A stretch of 21,672 nt of DNA from Ichthyophonus hoferi (lineage: Eukaryota > Opisthokonta > Ichthyosporea > Ichthyophonida > Ichthyophonidae), in assembly GCA_002751075.1 (NCBI GenBank), contig NAOQ01000516.1, forward strand, positions 22,272 through 43,943. The letters run 5' to 3'. A program made the translations under genes and the position numbers. Numbering within the stretch: position 1 is the first letter of the stretch; every line of letters begins with the position of its first letter. Positions 10,010 through 21,149 of the stretch are shown here, in pieces. Below the pieces are notes generated by a model. It did not search any database, was not told the DNA's origin, and saw nothing but the letters and a program-made list of their open reading frames with translations.

Positions 10010-12267
10010 AATATCGTAGTATCACTATATGTATGTATGTATGTATGTATATTTATATGTATGTACTTTTTCTATGTATATTCTACCGTTCCTCTTAAAA
10101 TATTTTATAAATACGTGCGTATACGCGTATGTGAACATAAATATGAGTACATGCACACTCATACTTACTCATTCCAGACTGTTATCTTTTTACATATGTA
10201 TGTTTTTTGTTTCTATGTGGTTGCGTTGTGTATGTTAATCTCTACTATATGAATTAAAGTATAGTTGTCGTTTATAGTAAGTTTTCTTAAACAATATTTA
10301 TAAATTTCTAATCTTATATGCGTTTATTTTATACTGTGACCTCTATGGATGAGTCGAGTGTGTAGTGTAATATTTATATGATAGTATGCCTGCCAGTATG
10401 ATGGTATATATGTTAATATCATAGTGTTATAGCTATATATGCTATCACCTTAATAAGGGGCAATACGTACCTTAGTCACGAAGATCGAATCATATACTGG
10501 GCTTAAAATACAATTTATATTAGTGTGTGGTACCCTGATATGTCTTAGATGTCCAACAACGAGAGGTGATTGGTTCATCTATTCTAGCATAATGTCAACC
10601 TCTGGCTAGAAGAATGCAACAAGTATGCTGTAGAGTGCTTGGAAGTTATATACTGACTCCTTGATTATTGAAGTGTGCCATGGGTAGTTAAGAATATGTA
10701 TTTCTTTGATTTTACCTGCTATAGAAAGAAACTCAAACTGCGTTTATGCAAAGATTACAACGACGGAGCATACCTAGCCACAATGTAACCCTTCATTATT
10801 TTGTTTGTTAAAACCAACAATGGATTCTGTCAGCACTTCACCGAGGATTTGTGGCACCCTTAATACTTATTGGGCTAGACCTCTATACTGATAGCATGCT
10901 GTGGTTCAGTGCTATTAGTAATTATTAAAACAGGAATATTTAATTGGTTGGGTGTTTCTTTATAAACATTTAATATTATTAGCTATTATTATTACATATG
11001 TAGCCTGAAACAATTGTTAGTGCAATCTATTGGTGGTATAAACGGCAATCCAAGATGATCAATTAAAATTGGACCAGCCAATGGCAAAGATCCTGTAACC
11101 ATAAAATTAGCCATTCCAGATCATATATTTTGGGTCCAGATAGCACATTGCTTAAGCATCCTGTCTAAGACAAGTCTTGCTGAATTGTTTAACAGTAAGA
11201 ATATGTTTTAGCATATCTGTACTCCATGTATGCAAGGTGTCACGTATAAACGCCTCTTAATTCGGGATTTTCCCTCTTTTAAAACGAATATAGTCCACAG
11301 GAAGGCTCGTGTCTTTACTTACTATTCTCAACAGTAATTATATCTAACATCATTTCATTTTGCCTCATACTGTTACTATCAAAAACCATATTATATCGCA
11401 AACAATTCGTTTAATGTGGTTCAGTCTGGGCCACATAGAAGACCCAGCTTCAGAGCACACCTTATGTCTTACTTTAACTTCTTCATTCCAAAATTCAAAC
11501 ACGAGCCTTGAACTCTAAGAATTAGACCACGGGGTTTTGCACTGAGACTATATAGATCATTTGTTTTTATTTTGGTTCACAATTTGCAACTATTGACTGT
11601 CAGTCAAGATGAATTAAGATCTACCTATAGCACAGGTTGGTATCGATAAGATCTGCTTATACTCGTGTATCCTGTCTGCTCCGTGTGGCTCCTAAAAGAT
11701 GAACAATAGAAAAAGAACACGTAGTCCGATCCACCTAATGATGACTCTACCTCCCATGCGATTTGAAGATACACTAAATAATGTGAATGTATTTAGCTGA
11801 GTTAAAAAATAGTAGCTGGATTATCACTCATAAAATATGAATGCAAATGGTGTTTTTAATTGGATAAGATTACCTTGTCCTGCATTACAACACCTAATAT
11901 ACGAAAAATCAACATATATATTATTAACCATCGACTATTCAATGTATATAACTTATAGCACACATGTGACGCTTAGTCACATGAGAGTTATTTGCATTAA
12001 TGTCGAAAAACTAACCTGTGCTGAAATACTACTTATAGAAGACCTGAGGATGAACTTGTAAGAAAGAAATATTCGACCTTCTAATGACGGGTACAAATGA
12101 TATAGATTGGAACAAATTCATATCAAAAGAGTCATGTGAATGGGACCCTTAAAAATTAGAAATAATAACCAAATCAACTTGTTGCAATATCTAGAAAAAC
12201 GTACGCACCCAAGCTCAATTACGATCGTTATTTTAAATACGCGTGAGAACTGTGTCTGAATCAATCA
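10010..12267. other. Non-coding stretch downstream of LAMTOR3
   Basis: A (TATG)n run lies at about 10029-10052, producing methionine/tyrosine/valine-rich spurious ORFs. The rest is ordinary AT-rich sequence with no exon that I could join in phase to another. A 74-codon plus ORF (11837-12057) ends at a good GTAAGA donor and might be an exon of the weak gene candidate to its right, but no matching acceptor could be fixed. A 22-codon ORF from 12084 (MTGTNDIDWNKF...) has coding-like composition but no clear context. Confidence 0.5.
11460..11545 (-). mobile_element. Possible tRNA-like SINE relic
   Basis: On the minus strand GTGGTCTAATTCTTAGAG resembles a pol III A box region and, only about ten bases on, GTGTTTGAATTTTGG resembles a B box. 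The gap is much shorter than the roughly 30 bases of a true tRNA, so it is not a functional tRNA. It could be a deleted SINE head or chance. No target-site duplication or tail could be set. Confidence 0.2.
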
Positions 12268-13195
12268 ATGAAAATAGCTCTATCGGCCTTGGACATACTT
12301 TCTAGCCAGGTAAAAAATACACTGCATTATATCTTACATATCGACACATTTAGTGATTACTGCTCTAACTAACGTTATCCAATTGTGACAAAATTTTGTT
12401 TGCGAGGAATATCCTTAGACATAGTTTAGTACCCAGGCTACTTCAAAAATAGAAAAGGTTTAAATAAACATTTTTTATGTGATTTTATTAAATTCTTACA
12501 GTATGTGATAATAGAGACCAATGGCTCTTAGTCACTGTGAAAATCGTATATCGTGTAGCCGGTGCTCGAAACAACGCTGCTGATGTTCTTATATACCCTT
12601 CGGGATATTCTATCGTTTTATATCTTAGGGAATCTATACAAGCGCGGCGCTTACTTTACTTTACACGGATTAATTAATCCAGTCAGGGCATCATTATCAA
12701 TTAGCATCGATCATCAAAAAAGACAGAGGTTAGGTTTGACTCTACTTAGTCAGACCGACATTTCACTTATATCAGACATTCAACCAAAAGTTAAAAATGT
12801 TGATAGATTAGAGGAAAATAATGTGGGAATAGAGATAGGTAATGACACCTTCGAATTCTCATCTTTTTAATACAACCTAAAGGCATGTCTTCACAAAACG
12901 ACTTGCAATTTTGTAGTTCAACATAAATTCTAAATACATTACAGCTTAGGTAATCAAAATAATGTATTGAAAGACTGAACCCGATATACAATAAAAAGAC
13001 TAAAGTGCAATTAACTATTAAGTCTTAAAAGATGTCCTGATATTAGTAGGAAAGACTTAAATGTTAAGTAATGTTTATGACTGACGTTTGTTTCCTTACG
13101 GTTGTTTTCGCTTAGGATTAAGACGCACAAAAAACAAGAAAGAATGGCTTAAGTCTCGCCTCACTAAGAGGCGTAAGAGGCATTTATATTTATAA
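12268..13195 (+). CDS. Tentative small gene with a basic C-terminus (model uncertain)
   Basis: The firmest part is the last intron: donor ATAG|GTAATG after 12838 and acceptor with a strong pyrimidine tract ending at 13115. The join is in phase and gives NNVGIEIG followed by LRRTKNKKEWLKSRLTKRRK and a stop at 13193-13195. One full in-phase model is 12268-12309 (MKIALSALDILSSQ, donor GTAAAA), 12727-12838 and 13116-13195, making 77 residues. Other first or middle exons are equally possible: 12501 has a good acceptor, and the frame is open from 12560. The Lys/Arg-rich tail would suit a nucleolar or ribosome-associated protein, but I recognise no family. No AATAAA lies close downstream. Confidence 0.3.
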
Positions 13196-14079
13196 CAATA
13201 GACAACGTATTATTAGATTACCACAGTAGTTTAATTGAAATATACTGTTTGCAACTGTTAGAAAGCCGTCTGTAGTACTTTGTTTGCTATTCCTATTGGT
13301 GTCAATGAGATCGAATCTAGATCTAAATTAATACAGATTAAGCTGTCATTCTATATTTTCATTGGCTTGTATAACTAAGCACTAAAAACCTTTACCCAAT
13401 TATAATTCCAGAAATGTAACAATGGGTTGTAAGGGAAAATTAGTGAACCCAAGCCCCCAAGCCAATTAAAACCCAAAGTATTTTAATATTCACATTACAT
13501 TAGTTATGCTATATTTGGAGAAATGCAATCCCTGATAGTTCAATAATTTATCTTGGAATTCACTTCGTACATCAATAAAAAAAACCTCCTGTCTTAGAGA
13601 ATGATACGGGTATACGTTGGCATATATAAAAGAACGCTAACACATTAACACATTATCACCCAGTTGCTCAGACGATAAAAATACCATACATCAATTTAAA
13701 ACAAATTTTATTTATTCATTCGATTGCAAAAACTCCAATGCCCTCGAGTCTAACTAATACTAATTAATAGGCCTATGTTTGCCTTACAAACCAGTCTTCG
13801 TAATAAGTTCGCGATATTCTTATGTAAAAAGCAAGTATTATATTGTATAATACGAGGTTTTGTGAAATATAACACCACTCACACTACACATTTAATAGTG
13901 TTTGCTTGGTAAGCCTCTATACACAAACATGTAAGTAAAAGTGCATGCAGTATCTTTTCACGCACAGGGAAAGAGCGGATGTAAATTCATAATAATAAAA
14001 AAGTAGCCCCAAATCTCATATGCTTCATCTCTTCGTCTACATTTCGTCCTCATTATCCACACCCGTAGTGCCTAATTAA
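13196..14079. other. Intergenic stretch, nothing recognised
   Basis: AT-rich sequence without in-phase exon pairs, RNA genes or clear repeats. It lies between the candidate ending at 13195 on plus and the PH-like gene ending at 14080 on minus. No canonical AATAAA for the minus gene was found within about 150 bases of its stop; an ATTAAA variant is further away near 13893. Confidence 0.5.
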
Positions 14080-15155
14080 TTAAAAAAGATTAATCTTCTC
14101 AAATAATCTATGGAGATTTCCGGTCTCCTTTTCAAGTTTAACGGAAGAAGAGTTTCGCTTTGCAGGACGATGATAACCCGGGCTAAGATGGTTCTTTTCT
14201 TCATCCGCGCAAATTACTTTCACCTTTTCCTGCTGCAGTCTTGTATACCACCCTTGTAGGTCTTTTTCGGATTCAAATTCAATTCTGCGTGTTTGGCCAC
14301 CTACTACCATTTCCAGGGTGGGTGAGGCTATATCTTTAACCTTACGGAATACCTGTGAAGAAAAGCATTGTATAAGAAAAACTATATATTAAAATGCCAA
14401 TAGACTATGAACGACCTTATTTTTTTTGCTATCTCCCCACTCTATCAGCAAACAATACACACTGTGTAGATCAAGTACAAACCAAACAAAAATACAACTT
14501 GCAATAGACTAAGGTGAAGACCATTGACTACTGCCTACCACCATCTAATGTCTTACAACTGTCAACACGTTTTCGGTTCTATATTAGCGTGAACTTTAAA
14601 ATTTTATCGTGTGATATACAAAGATGACCTTAATTTATTACGCCTGCGTAACAATAAAAATGAATACCTGCTTAGTGAACGATAGGAAAAGAAAACGAAA
14701 TAATAATCGCTTACCTGAATTTCCCCAACAGGATACTCCGTCTTAATGCCTCCTTCCTTGTCAGTAACTACGAGAGACTTCTGAATACAGTCGTAGCTAC
14801 ACCGTCTACGAATAGGAATGTGAAAGTGCTTTCCTTGACTAATCATGTTACCAATATATTGATCACCGAGACTGTGAAGCTTTCCTCCATCGTCAATCAT
14901 GTTTATATTCGGTCTCGGTAAATCCTCAGATTGAAAATCAACTAGTGTTTGGAAAGTAGAAAAACTGTTAGCCGAAAATCTATTAAACTTTGAGCTACAT
15001 TCTCTAACTTTAATCCTTTCATTACTAATGTCAAAATCTTCATCAGTAACCCCTGTACCGGCCACACATGAACCCAGACTAGTTCTGTCTGCTCTAATAG
15101 GTAAAAAATCTTGGGGAAGAAATAATGTTTTAGGATGTTGTCTTGAAGACTCCAT
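14080..15155 (-). CDS. Unidentified protein with a PH-like segment, 2 exons
   Basis: Exon 1 is 15155-14715 (147 codons), exon 2 is 14352-14080 (90 codons plus stop). The intron of 362 bp is phase 0 with donor CAG|GTAAGC and acceptor TTCTTCACAG. The 237-residue product starts MESSRQHPKTLFLPQDF; the ATG at 15155 has a favourable ACC before it, whereas the open frame upstream has only non-ATG codons. Residues 1 to about 105 are polar and probably flexible. From about 110 to 190 the pattern SLVVTDKEGG, then EYPVGEIQVFRKVKDI, PTLEMVVGGQTRRIEF and EKDLQGWYTRLQ resembles the second half of a PH-type fold: beta strands ending in a helix with a conserved tryptophan. The tail is basic (RPAKRNSSSVKLEKE). 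The PH assignment is inference; no specific ortholog is recognised. The exons themselves look sound. Confidence 0.75.
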
Positions 15156-18100
15156 GGTCACTATTCTCAATAAACATAAAAGTCAATAGAAAATATACTA
15201 GTAAAATAATATAATACAGGATCAAAATAAGTAAGCGTTGTTGAAGCTGGCTTTGAGTTGCCACATATCACGCAATCGATTAAGACTAACATCAATTTTC
15301 TATTGGAATGGAAAACCTTGGCGCTACCTATTAACTAATCATGGACTGCAAAGAATTTCTGCTAGATTTTTTGTAATAATTTTTTCCATTATTTATAACG
15401 TATCATGTAGTAACCTCGTAAACAGAAGAGAGTGAAAGGAAAGTAATAAAACTACCTTACAGGTTGTCGCCTTCTCAATATTGAAATGTTTGTGTATCGA
15501 GTTATTATAAGTTATTATATAGTCTGTGGGTGGGTATGTAAGATATGTGATTGGCGAATACCTGGACTATATATTATCAAGATTTACCACCAATCAGCCA
15601 CTTGGAACGTATTGGTTTAACCATGTTTATTCTATTTTTGTATTTACCACATTCTTACTGACTAGATTCCCTCGCGCGCCTCCATGTTGCTTGAAAGAAT
15701 GCGGGTTTGGCCTCAATTTAGGCTGTCTTGTTTTTTTCTTCTCTTGCTCCTTTTTCATTTTCAATTTAGAAGAAAATTCTCTTATAGTATTACTGTCTTA
15801 ATGAAGTTTTCCTTTTTTGATTTTAAAAGGGTTACATAGCCTCTAGACATGTTTATTGTCTACGTTTATTTTGTCCCTATTGGATGCCTTCAATCTGCCG
15901 GTGGCTCGTAAAATCTAAGTTGATCAGATTTTATTGGATCATATGCTTGTCTTGTGAAATGGCTAGTTGTTTACAAGGCCCTGGATTTATTAGGAGTGAG
16001 AACATCACATTGGGAGGTTCCAACTGAAGATTGTAAGCATGCGGGTTATTGTCTTGAATACTACTTTAAAAAAATTATTCCTCCTCAATATATTCAATAT
16101 TTTTTATATATTAATACATGCTATACGATACTATATATGGACCCAGTCTTCTGGATCTATATTTAATCAATTTTACCATCTTGCTTAGTGCCTCTCCAAC
16201 CCTAATATATATGTAAAATGCCTTTTTACAAGAGCCTCTTACAACTATTTCCTAGAGCATCTTTACAATTACAGTTGTGTTTCTAGGAAATATTTTTAAA
16301 CACATATCTGTATTGATTAAGTGCATAGATTTAGTATATGTTGGAACTGACTTCATCACCACGTTCAGAGAAATTGAAATTCTATTATCAATTCAGTGTT
16401 CCCTATGCACAATGGCACAATAAGCCAATCTAATCAAAGTACATACCAATTGGGGATTTCCCCATTATTTATACGTATATTCTAAGTTCACATTGTACGT
16501 CAAATAGATTTCACTACAAGAGATCCTAATTCTTGTATTGAATAGAAATATATGCAAACCTCTTATCTATGGTCTTAGGCAATACTGAGATTGGTGGGAC
16601 CAAAAATATCTGCAGGGTTTTCTTCACATCTCATTTCTCATGGGCCACTCACCAAATCATGTTAAGTTTAATTAACCAATTTCCTTTGTTAAGACCTAAG
16701 ATTTCATATTTTAAAAGATGATATCTGTACAATCGCTGGGTTCTCGTGCTCCCTACCTACTAAAAATACGTTTGAACCCTCCTCGTGCCCGGAAAATAAA
16801 TCACATCTATTTTTATTCAAACATTTCCTTATTCTGTATTTCTGGGCCTACTCTACCTGTTGTTATAAAAACTGTGTATGTGGGTTTTATTTTTCTATTT
16901 TTACCATTTGACGCTTATTGAGGAGTGTATCTTACATATCCACTGGTTGGCGGCTTTCATTTCAAAGGGTTCTGACTCATATCATTGGAAATACACTCGT
17001 AATCAATCTGCTATCTAGTTATGACGCATATACTTCATAGATTACTTAGATGGGGGTGTTTTTGGGAGCATTAACGTTACGAGCGTAATCCACAAAGCTT
17101 TCAATATTATATTTGAGGAGGTAGTAGTGCTGACGTATCCAACCGCCAAAAAGCAAACTATTTTTGGCAGAAATATTGAAGCCAATGGTTGTAATGTTTT
17201 GATGTTCAGCAACCAATAGAATCCCACATAATGCGATCGGGAAAGATATTATTCAGTTTGGAATCACTTTTAGATGCTCATGAAAACTACCTATGCGTGT
17301 GTTTTTTTAAGTAGGCTTATATCGGTTTATTAATATATGTAATTCATAATAATGTAATGTATTATCATTCCCACAGTTTTCATTTATTTAAATTTAAATC
17401 AAAACTATATAATATATTATTTAATAATGATTTTCACCATATTCCTTTTTTATGCAACAAACCTCGATCACAAGACACCAATGGGATTATAAAGTAACTG
17501 AGAAATAGCCAAGCAAATGTGTAATATATATATTGATTGGTATTATGGCTTATTTCAAGTAAAAGTATCCCCATTGGAACCGATACAATTTGTCAAATAG
17601 TCGTCTAAAGTTTATAGACTCTGATTGACCAGTAATAGTATCGAGCTACGTAAGCATACATATCATTGATTGAGTAGTGCAGAATGGTTAGTGAATCAAG
17701 GCTGATATTTTTTCCATTTAGCCAACGTATTCTAATTAAAATTCACTAAATCCCCACAAAACGTCTTAAAATAGGTAATTAGTTTTGTTTTCAATTTATC
17801 CAAATTTGTTACAATAATGAATTACGAACCCATTTACGACCCATAGACTCTAAATACAAGGGATAGATAGGTAGGTAGATACATGTATATATAGATAGGT
17901 AAGTCATAGTTAAGATCTTTCCCACAGATCCATGAAGTGAAATGTGCGTAGCAGATGCAAGCCATTCTGAATATTTTACTGAAATACTCTGCTTTTAGAT
18001 TGGCCCTTGGGTCATGGTTCGGCATTTCTATATCCACTTTTGTCAAGTTGCTAATACTAATTGGACATACTGTTTAATCAAATTATGTTTTGTTTTTCTA

Positions 18101-18241
18101 TTTGCATATGCGTTGCAGTCATTATTTATTGACTTCATCGTGTTACATGTAGCTATATTTGACGTTCTTATCCTGCTACCCGTCTTTTCGGAAGCGTAAC
18201 GTATATGCATGGGCTCGAGGTCACAGACGGGATTCTATTTT
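15156..18241. other. Long stretch without a secure gene
   Basis: Several 60-90 codon ORFs occur on both strands (for example near 15526, 15954, 16718 on plus and 17042, 17834 on minus) but none has matching splice partners or a recognisable motif. CCAAT pentamers lie at 15589-15593, upstream of the PH-like gene; this could be promoter sequence. A GATA/TAGG microsatellite lies at about 17861-17900. A short frame at 15959 (MASCLQGPGFIRSENITLGG) has coding-like composition but stands alone. Confidence 0.45.
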
Positions 18242-18475
18242 TCATTTGCAGAGCGAGCAATTTATTGCATTCTTACGACTATCAAATTGTGCTAAAATAT
18301 GTTTATCCCAAGCCAGTTTGAAAATGTGGTGACCAGTCATGTCTTCTAAAAGACCCGGAGCTTCAAAAAAATTTCTGGAGTTGTGCATCTTTTTAAAGCA
18401 AGTACATAATACGGCCAATAACATAGCATAATAGTGGGCTTGGGGTATAATTAATTGTATGAAGCTTGCAGCCAT
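18242..18475 (-). CDS. Weak 77-codon ORF, possibly an exon
   Basis: ATG at 18475 has a good context (ATCATGGC). The frame reads MAASFIQLIIPQAHYYAMLL, then a charged part with FFEAPGLLEDMTGHHIFKLA, and stops at 18242. A donor-like GTAAGA within the frame near its end would allow splicing. Composition is more balanced than the noise ORFs around it, but there is no family match and no confirmed partner exon, so this is only a candidate. Confidence 0.25.
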   Translation of the reverse strand: MAASFIQLIIPQAHYYAMLLAVLCTCFKKMHNSRNFFEAPGLLEDMTGHHIFKLAWDKHILAQFDSRKNAINCSLCK

Positions 18476-18639
18476 GATCAATGTTATCTCACAGTACTTC
18501 CAAGAATGTCACTGGTTCTGATTTTCAAAGTATAGCCACACTCTCTCCAATAGTACTGAATTCTATTTGTGGATTGTCATCTAGGAATCTATAAACTAAA
18601 GTTTTTAATAACTCCTGTTCAAGCTAACGCCAATCTTTT

Positions 18640-19640
18640 AGTTTTTACTATGTGCTGTGTCTTACTTGTGCTAGCTACGGTCCAATTATTGTTGTGGATA
18701 AACGGTTGCATTATTGTTATTATTTGGAGAAATGACACCAAACTTTATTAGTAATTGGCCTTCTAGTAAAATATTTGAATTATATATATAGTAAAGGCCT
18801 CTTCAAAGCTCTAGATGTAATAATATCTTTTATAAGCTGTGTAGTGGTATATGGCACAACCGTTCCCATTTTTTATTATTGCATGAAGCTTTGCATTTAT
18901 GATTGTTCAGAAACTAGTTCCACCTAATTTCATATGTGAAAACGACGTACGATACAGTTGTTGTTATGGATAAGCAGTTGCAGTGTCGTTACTATTTGGA
19001 GAAATGACACCAAAGCTTACTAATAATTGCCTTTCAAATCAAGTATCTGGATTACATATACACCAAAAGCTTCTTCGAAGCCATAGACGTAATAATATCT
19101 TCTATAAGCTGTGCAGTGGTATATGGCTCAACCATTCCCGTCTTTTACTATTGCATGAAGCCTTGCATTTATGCTTCTTTCGTAGAAACTAATTCTGCAT
19201 AATTTTATGTGTAAAAACTACGTACAATCCAATTGCTGTTGTAGATAAACACGGTTATGGTGGCATTGCTATCAAGAGAAGCAATACTAGGTTTGACTAA
19301 TTGGCCTGCCTGCTAGTAAAATATCTGGATTATATACTAAAAGCTTTTTTAGAAAGTGTACACAATAATATCTTTTATAGAAGCCTTTAATTTCTTACTA
19401 GGTGCTGTGTCCTATATGTGATAATTACGATCCAATTGTTGTTGTGGATAAACGGTTGCAATATCGTTACTATTTGGAGAAACAACAAGCTTAACTAATA
19501 ATTGGCCCTCTAGTTAAGTATCTGGATTATATATACTAAAGCTTCTTCGAAACTATAAACGTAATAATATCTATTATAGCTGAGCAGTGGTATATGGCTC
19601 AACCGTTCTCGTCCCTTTATTATTGTCTTGCATTTATGCT
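18640..19640. repeat. Four diverged tandem units, 203-275 bp spacing, two linker types
   Basis: The anchor GTTGTGGATA (or one-base variants) recurs at 18691, 18963, 19238 and 19441. Each unit continues with a TTGGAGAAAT-like block, TAATTGGCC, an AAGC-TTCTTCGAA-like block and GTAATAATATCT. GGTATATGGCTCAACC recurs in units 1, 2 and 4; unit 3 has lost about 70 bp covering it. Linkers upstream of units 1 and 4 share GTGCTGTGTC; those upstream of units 2 and 3 share a GAAACTA...TGTGAAAA...CGTAC pattern. No transposase, tRNA promoter or target-site duplication is visible, so a satellite-like local duplication is the best label. Confidence 0.8.
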
Positions 19641-19739
19641 TCTTTCTGCATAATTTCGATCATATCATTGTTATCATATCTTATCGTCTCAAGGCTTGTG
19701 TTTGTTTCAAGTTAGATATTATCAAATTATCGATACCTA

Positions 19740-19810
19740 TATAATATCTGATTGGTTGTGTATTTTTAGAGGATTATTTTTATGAATCGATAGAATTTTT
19801 TATATAAAAA
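19740..19810 (+). repeat. Direct repeat copy 1 (~70 bp)
   Basis: The segment with GATTGGTTGTGTATTTT, GGATTATTTTTATGAATCGA and a TATAAAAAGCT end matches a second copy at about 20873-20945 in the same orientation, with a few substitutions and small gaps. Read on minus it includes CACAACCAAT, a CCAAT motif. Confidence 0.7.
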
Positions 19811-20027
19811 GCTCCACTATAAAGTAGATCATTTTTTACAATGACTTTCCCGTAAAACTTATTTGGAAATGAATATATTTTTTCTTCAATAATAAGCAAA
19901 TATGATAGCAATAAATAAGACTGAACCTCTAAAGTGTGTCGGACGCTTTTGATTTCAACAGACAATACAAAGGTGTAGTTGAGAAGTTACCTGTTCTTTA
20001 ACTTCTCTAATACTCAAAGTATTAGAC

Positions 20028-20471
20028 TTAACCGACGGCGTCTTTTTTATAGTGATACTTATGCTTGATCTGTGCATGTACTTCAGTAGAAATATAAGGA
20101 TGACTCAATAGATACTGCCCTACAAACCTAGCCTGAGACAGACAGAATAATAACATAAGAAAAATAGAATGTCTCACAATTCAACGCCACACAATAAAGC
20201 CTATTAGTCTCCGTCAAACAGAAGTTACTGTTTGACTTTAACCACAATAAAGAAATCAGAAATTTAAATTCTTCCAAGTATTTGGAGGCTAAGGAACTTC
20301 TGTTTTCCTGTGTACGTTAGACTTACTTAATGCTGAGTATTTTTCGCCTGCCTTAAAGCGAGCATTTACCTTCTTTTTAGATGAACCAACCTAAAATGAG
20401 ATAGTGGGATAAAATATCTTACCAAAACTTTCAAGACAATTTAATAATACTGTTTGGCTTAGTTTTTCCAT
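20028..20471 (-). CDS. Unresolved cluster of minus-strand exon-like segments
   Basis: Three segments look coding but do not join in one clean frame. (a) 20471-20423: ATG, then EKLSQTVLLNCLESF, good donor G|GTAAGA, phase 1. (b) 20390-20289: acceptor CTCATTTTAG, then VGSSKKKVNARFKAGEKYSA and a run to a stop at 20291-20289, needing phase 0; it also holds a strong internal donor A|GTAAGT. (c) 20132-20028: strong pyrimidine tract and CAG acceptor, then ARFVGQYLLSHPYISTEVHA and on to a stop, phase 0; a second frame through the same sequence is also open, giving TIKKTPSVKSNTLSIREV before a GTAACT donor. An exon may be missing or one segment may be chance. No family recognised. Confidence 0.3.
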
Positions 20472-20872
20472 TTATTAACGTTTTATGGGCACATTAGTTT
20501 ACCAATTATTAAAAGTTATTACTGTTAAGTGCACATAAAAAAGTGCATTCTCATATGTACATATATACACTATTAGTATTCAGTAATTCAAAATATGAAT
20601 AATGGAATTGAAAGAGTTGTAAAGGATATCCCAAGAGGTGTAGATGTGCGGGGAACATTTTTTTAAGTAATAGAAGGATAATATTAGTAGATATGGATAT
20701 ATGCACATATAAACCAATATTTTCATACACCAAAAGAGTATAAACTAGAATAATGGTGTTAAAAACGGATACAGGAGCCATGTACCTAAAGAAAAAGAGC
20801 GTTTGATGGACATCAAATAAGTGAAAATCTAGTATTATATACTTTACTTTATGCAAGAAGTGAACAACTTCC

Positions 20873-20945
20873 TATATGATATCTTATTGGTTGTGTATTT
20901 TGTACGGGATTATTTTTATGAATCGATGGAAATTATATAGAAAAG
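20873..20945 (+). repeat. Direct repeat copy 2 (~70 bp)
   Basis: Second copy of the element at 19740-19810, same orientation, about 1.13 kb away, with TATTGGTTGTGTATTTT and GGATTATTTTTATGAATCGA. The pair brackets the unresolved minus-strand exon cluster. Confidence 0.7.
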
Positions 20946-21023
20946 ATGCTAACTGGTGCATTGTGGTATGCACTATTAAAGACAATTTCAACCCGACACA
21001 CTAACTGAACACTGATACAGTAG

Positions 21024-21029
21024 TTTATT
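21024..21029 (-). terminator. AATAAA poly(A) signal of the 60-residue gene
   Basis: TTTATT on plus is AATAAA on minus, 120 bases past the stop at 21150-21152, the first canonical signal downstream. Confidence 0.55.
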
Positions 21030-21149
21030 TATATTAAATTAGCCGCCAAACAAATAGGAATACCTCTTGTATCCTGTACACTCATCCATATATATCAAAT
21101 ATGTCATTTCTATATCACTCTAATTTCATATTCACTGAATTACATTAGA

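Noticed and set aside
15954-16166. Plus ORF with KALDLLGVRTSHWEVP and an overlapping frame MASCLQGPGFIRSENITLGG
   Set aside because: Two overlapping frames look somewhat coding but neither has a partner exon, a recognisable motif or flanking signals.
16780-16830. B-box-like GGGTTCAAACG on the minus strand near 16775
   Set aside because: No A box at a suitable distance and no cloverleaf; not a tRNA gene.
17834-18046. Minus ORF with MPNHDPRANLKAEYFSKIFR as possible downstream exon of the 18242-18475 ORF
   Set aside because: The phases can be made to fit but the acceptor lacks a pyrimidine tract and no good donor follows.
19780-19965. Minus ORF of 61 codons next to the exon cluster
   Set aside because: Overlaps one of the direct repeats, very AT-rich composition, no convincing splice borders.
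20551-20856. Minus ORF of 101 codons with membrane-like composition
   Set aside because: AT-rich, dominated by L, I, F, Y and H, no motif and no regulatory context.
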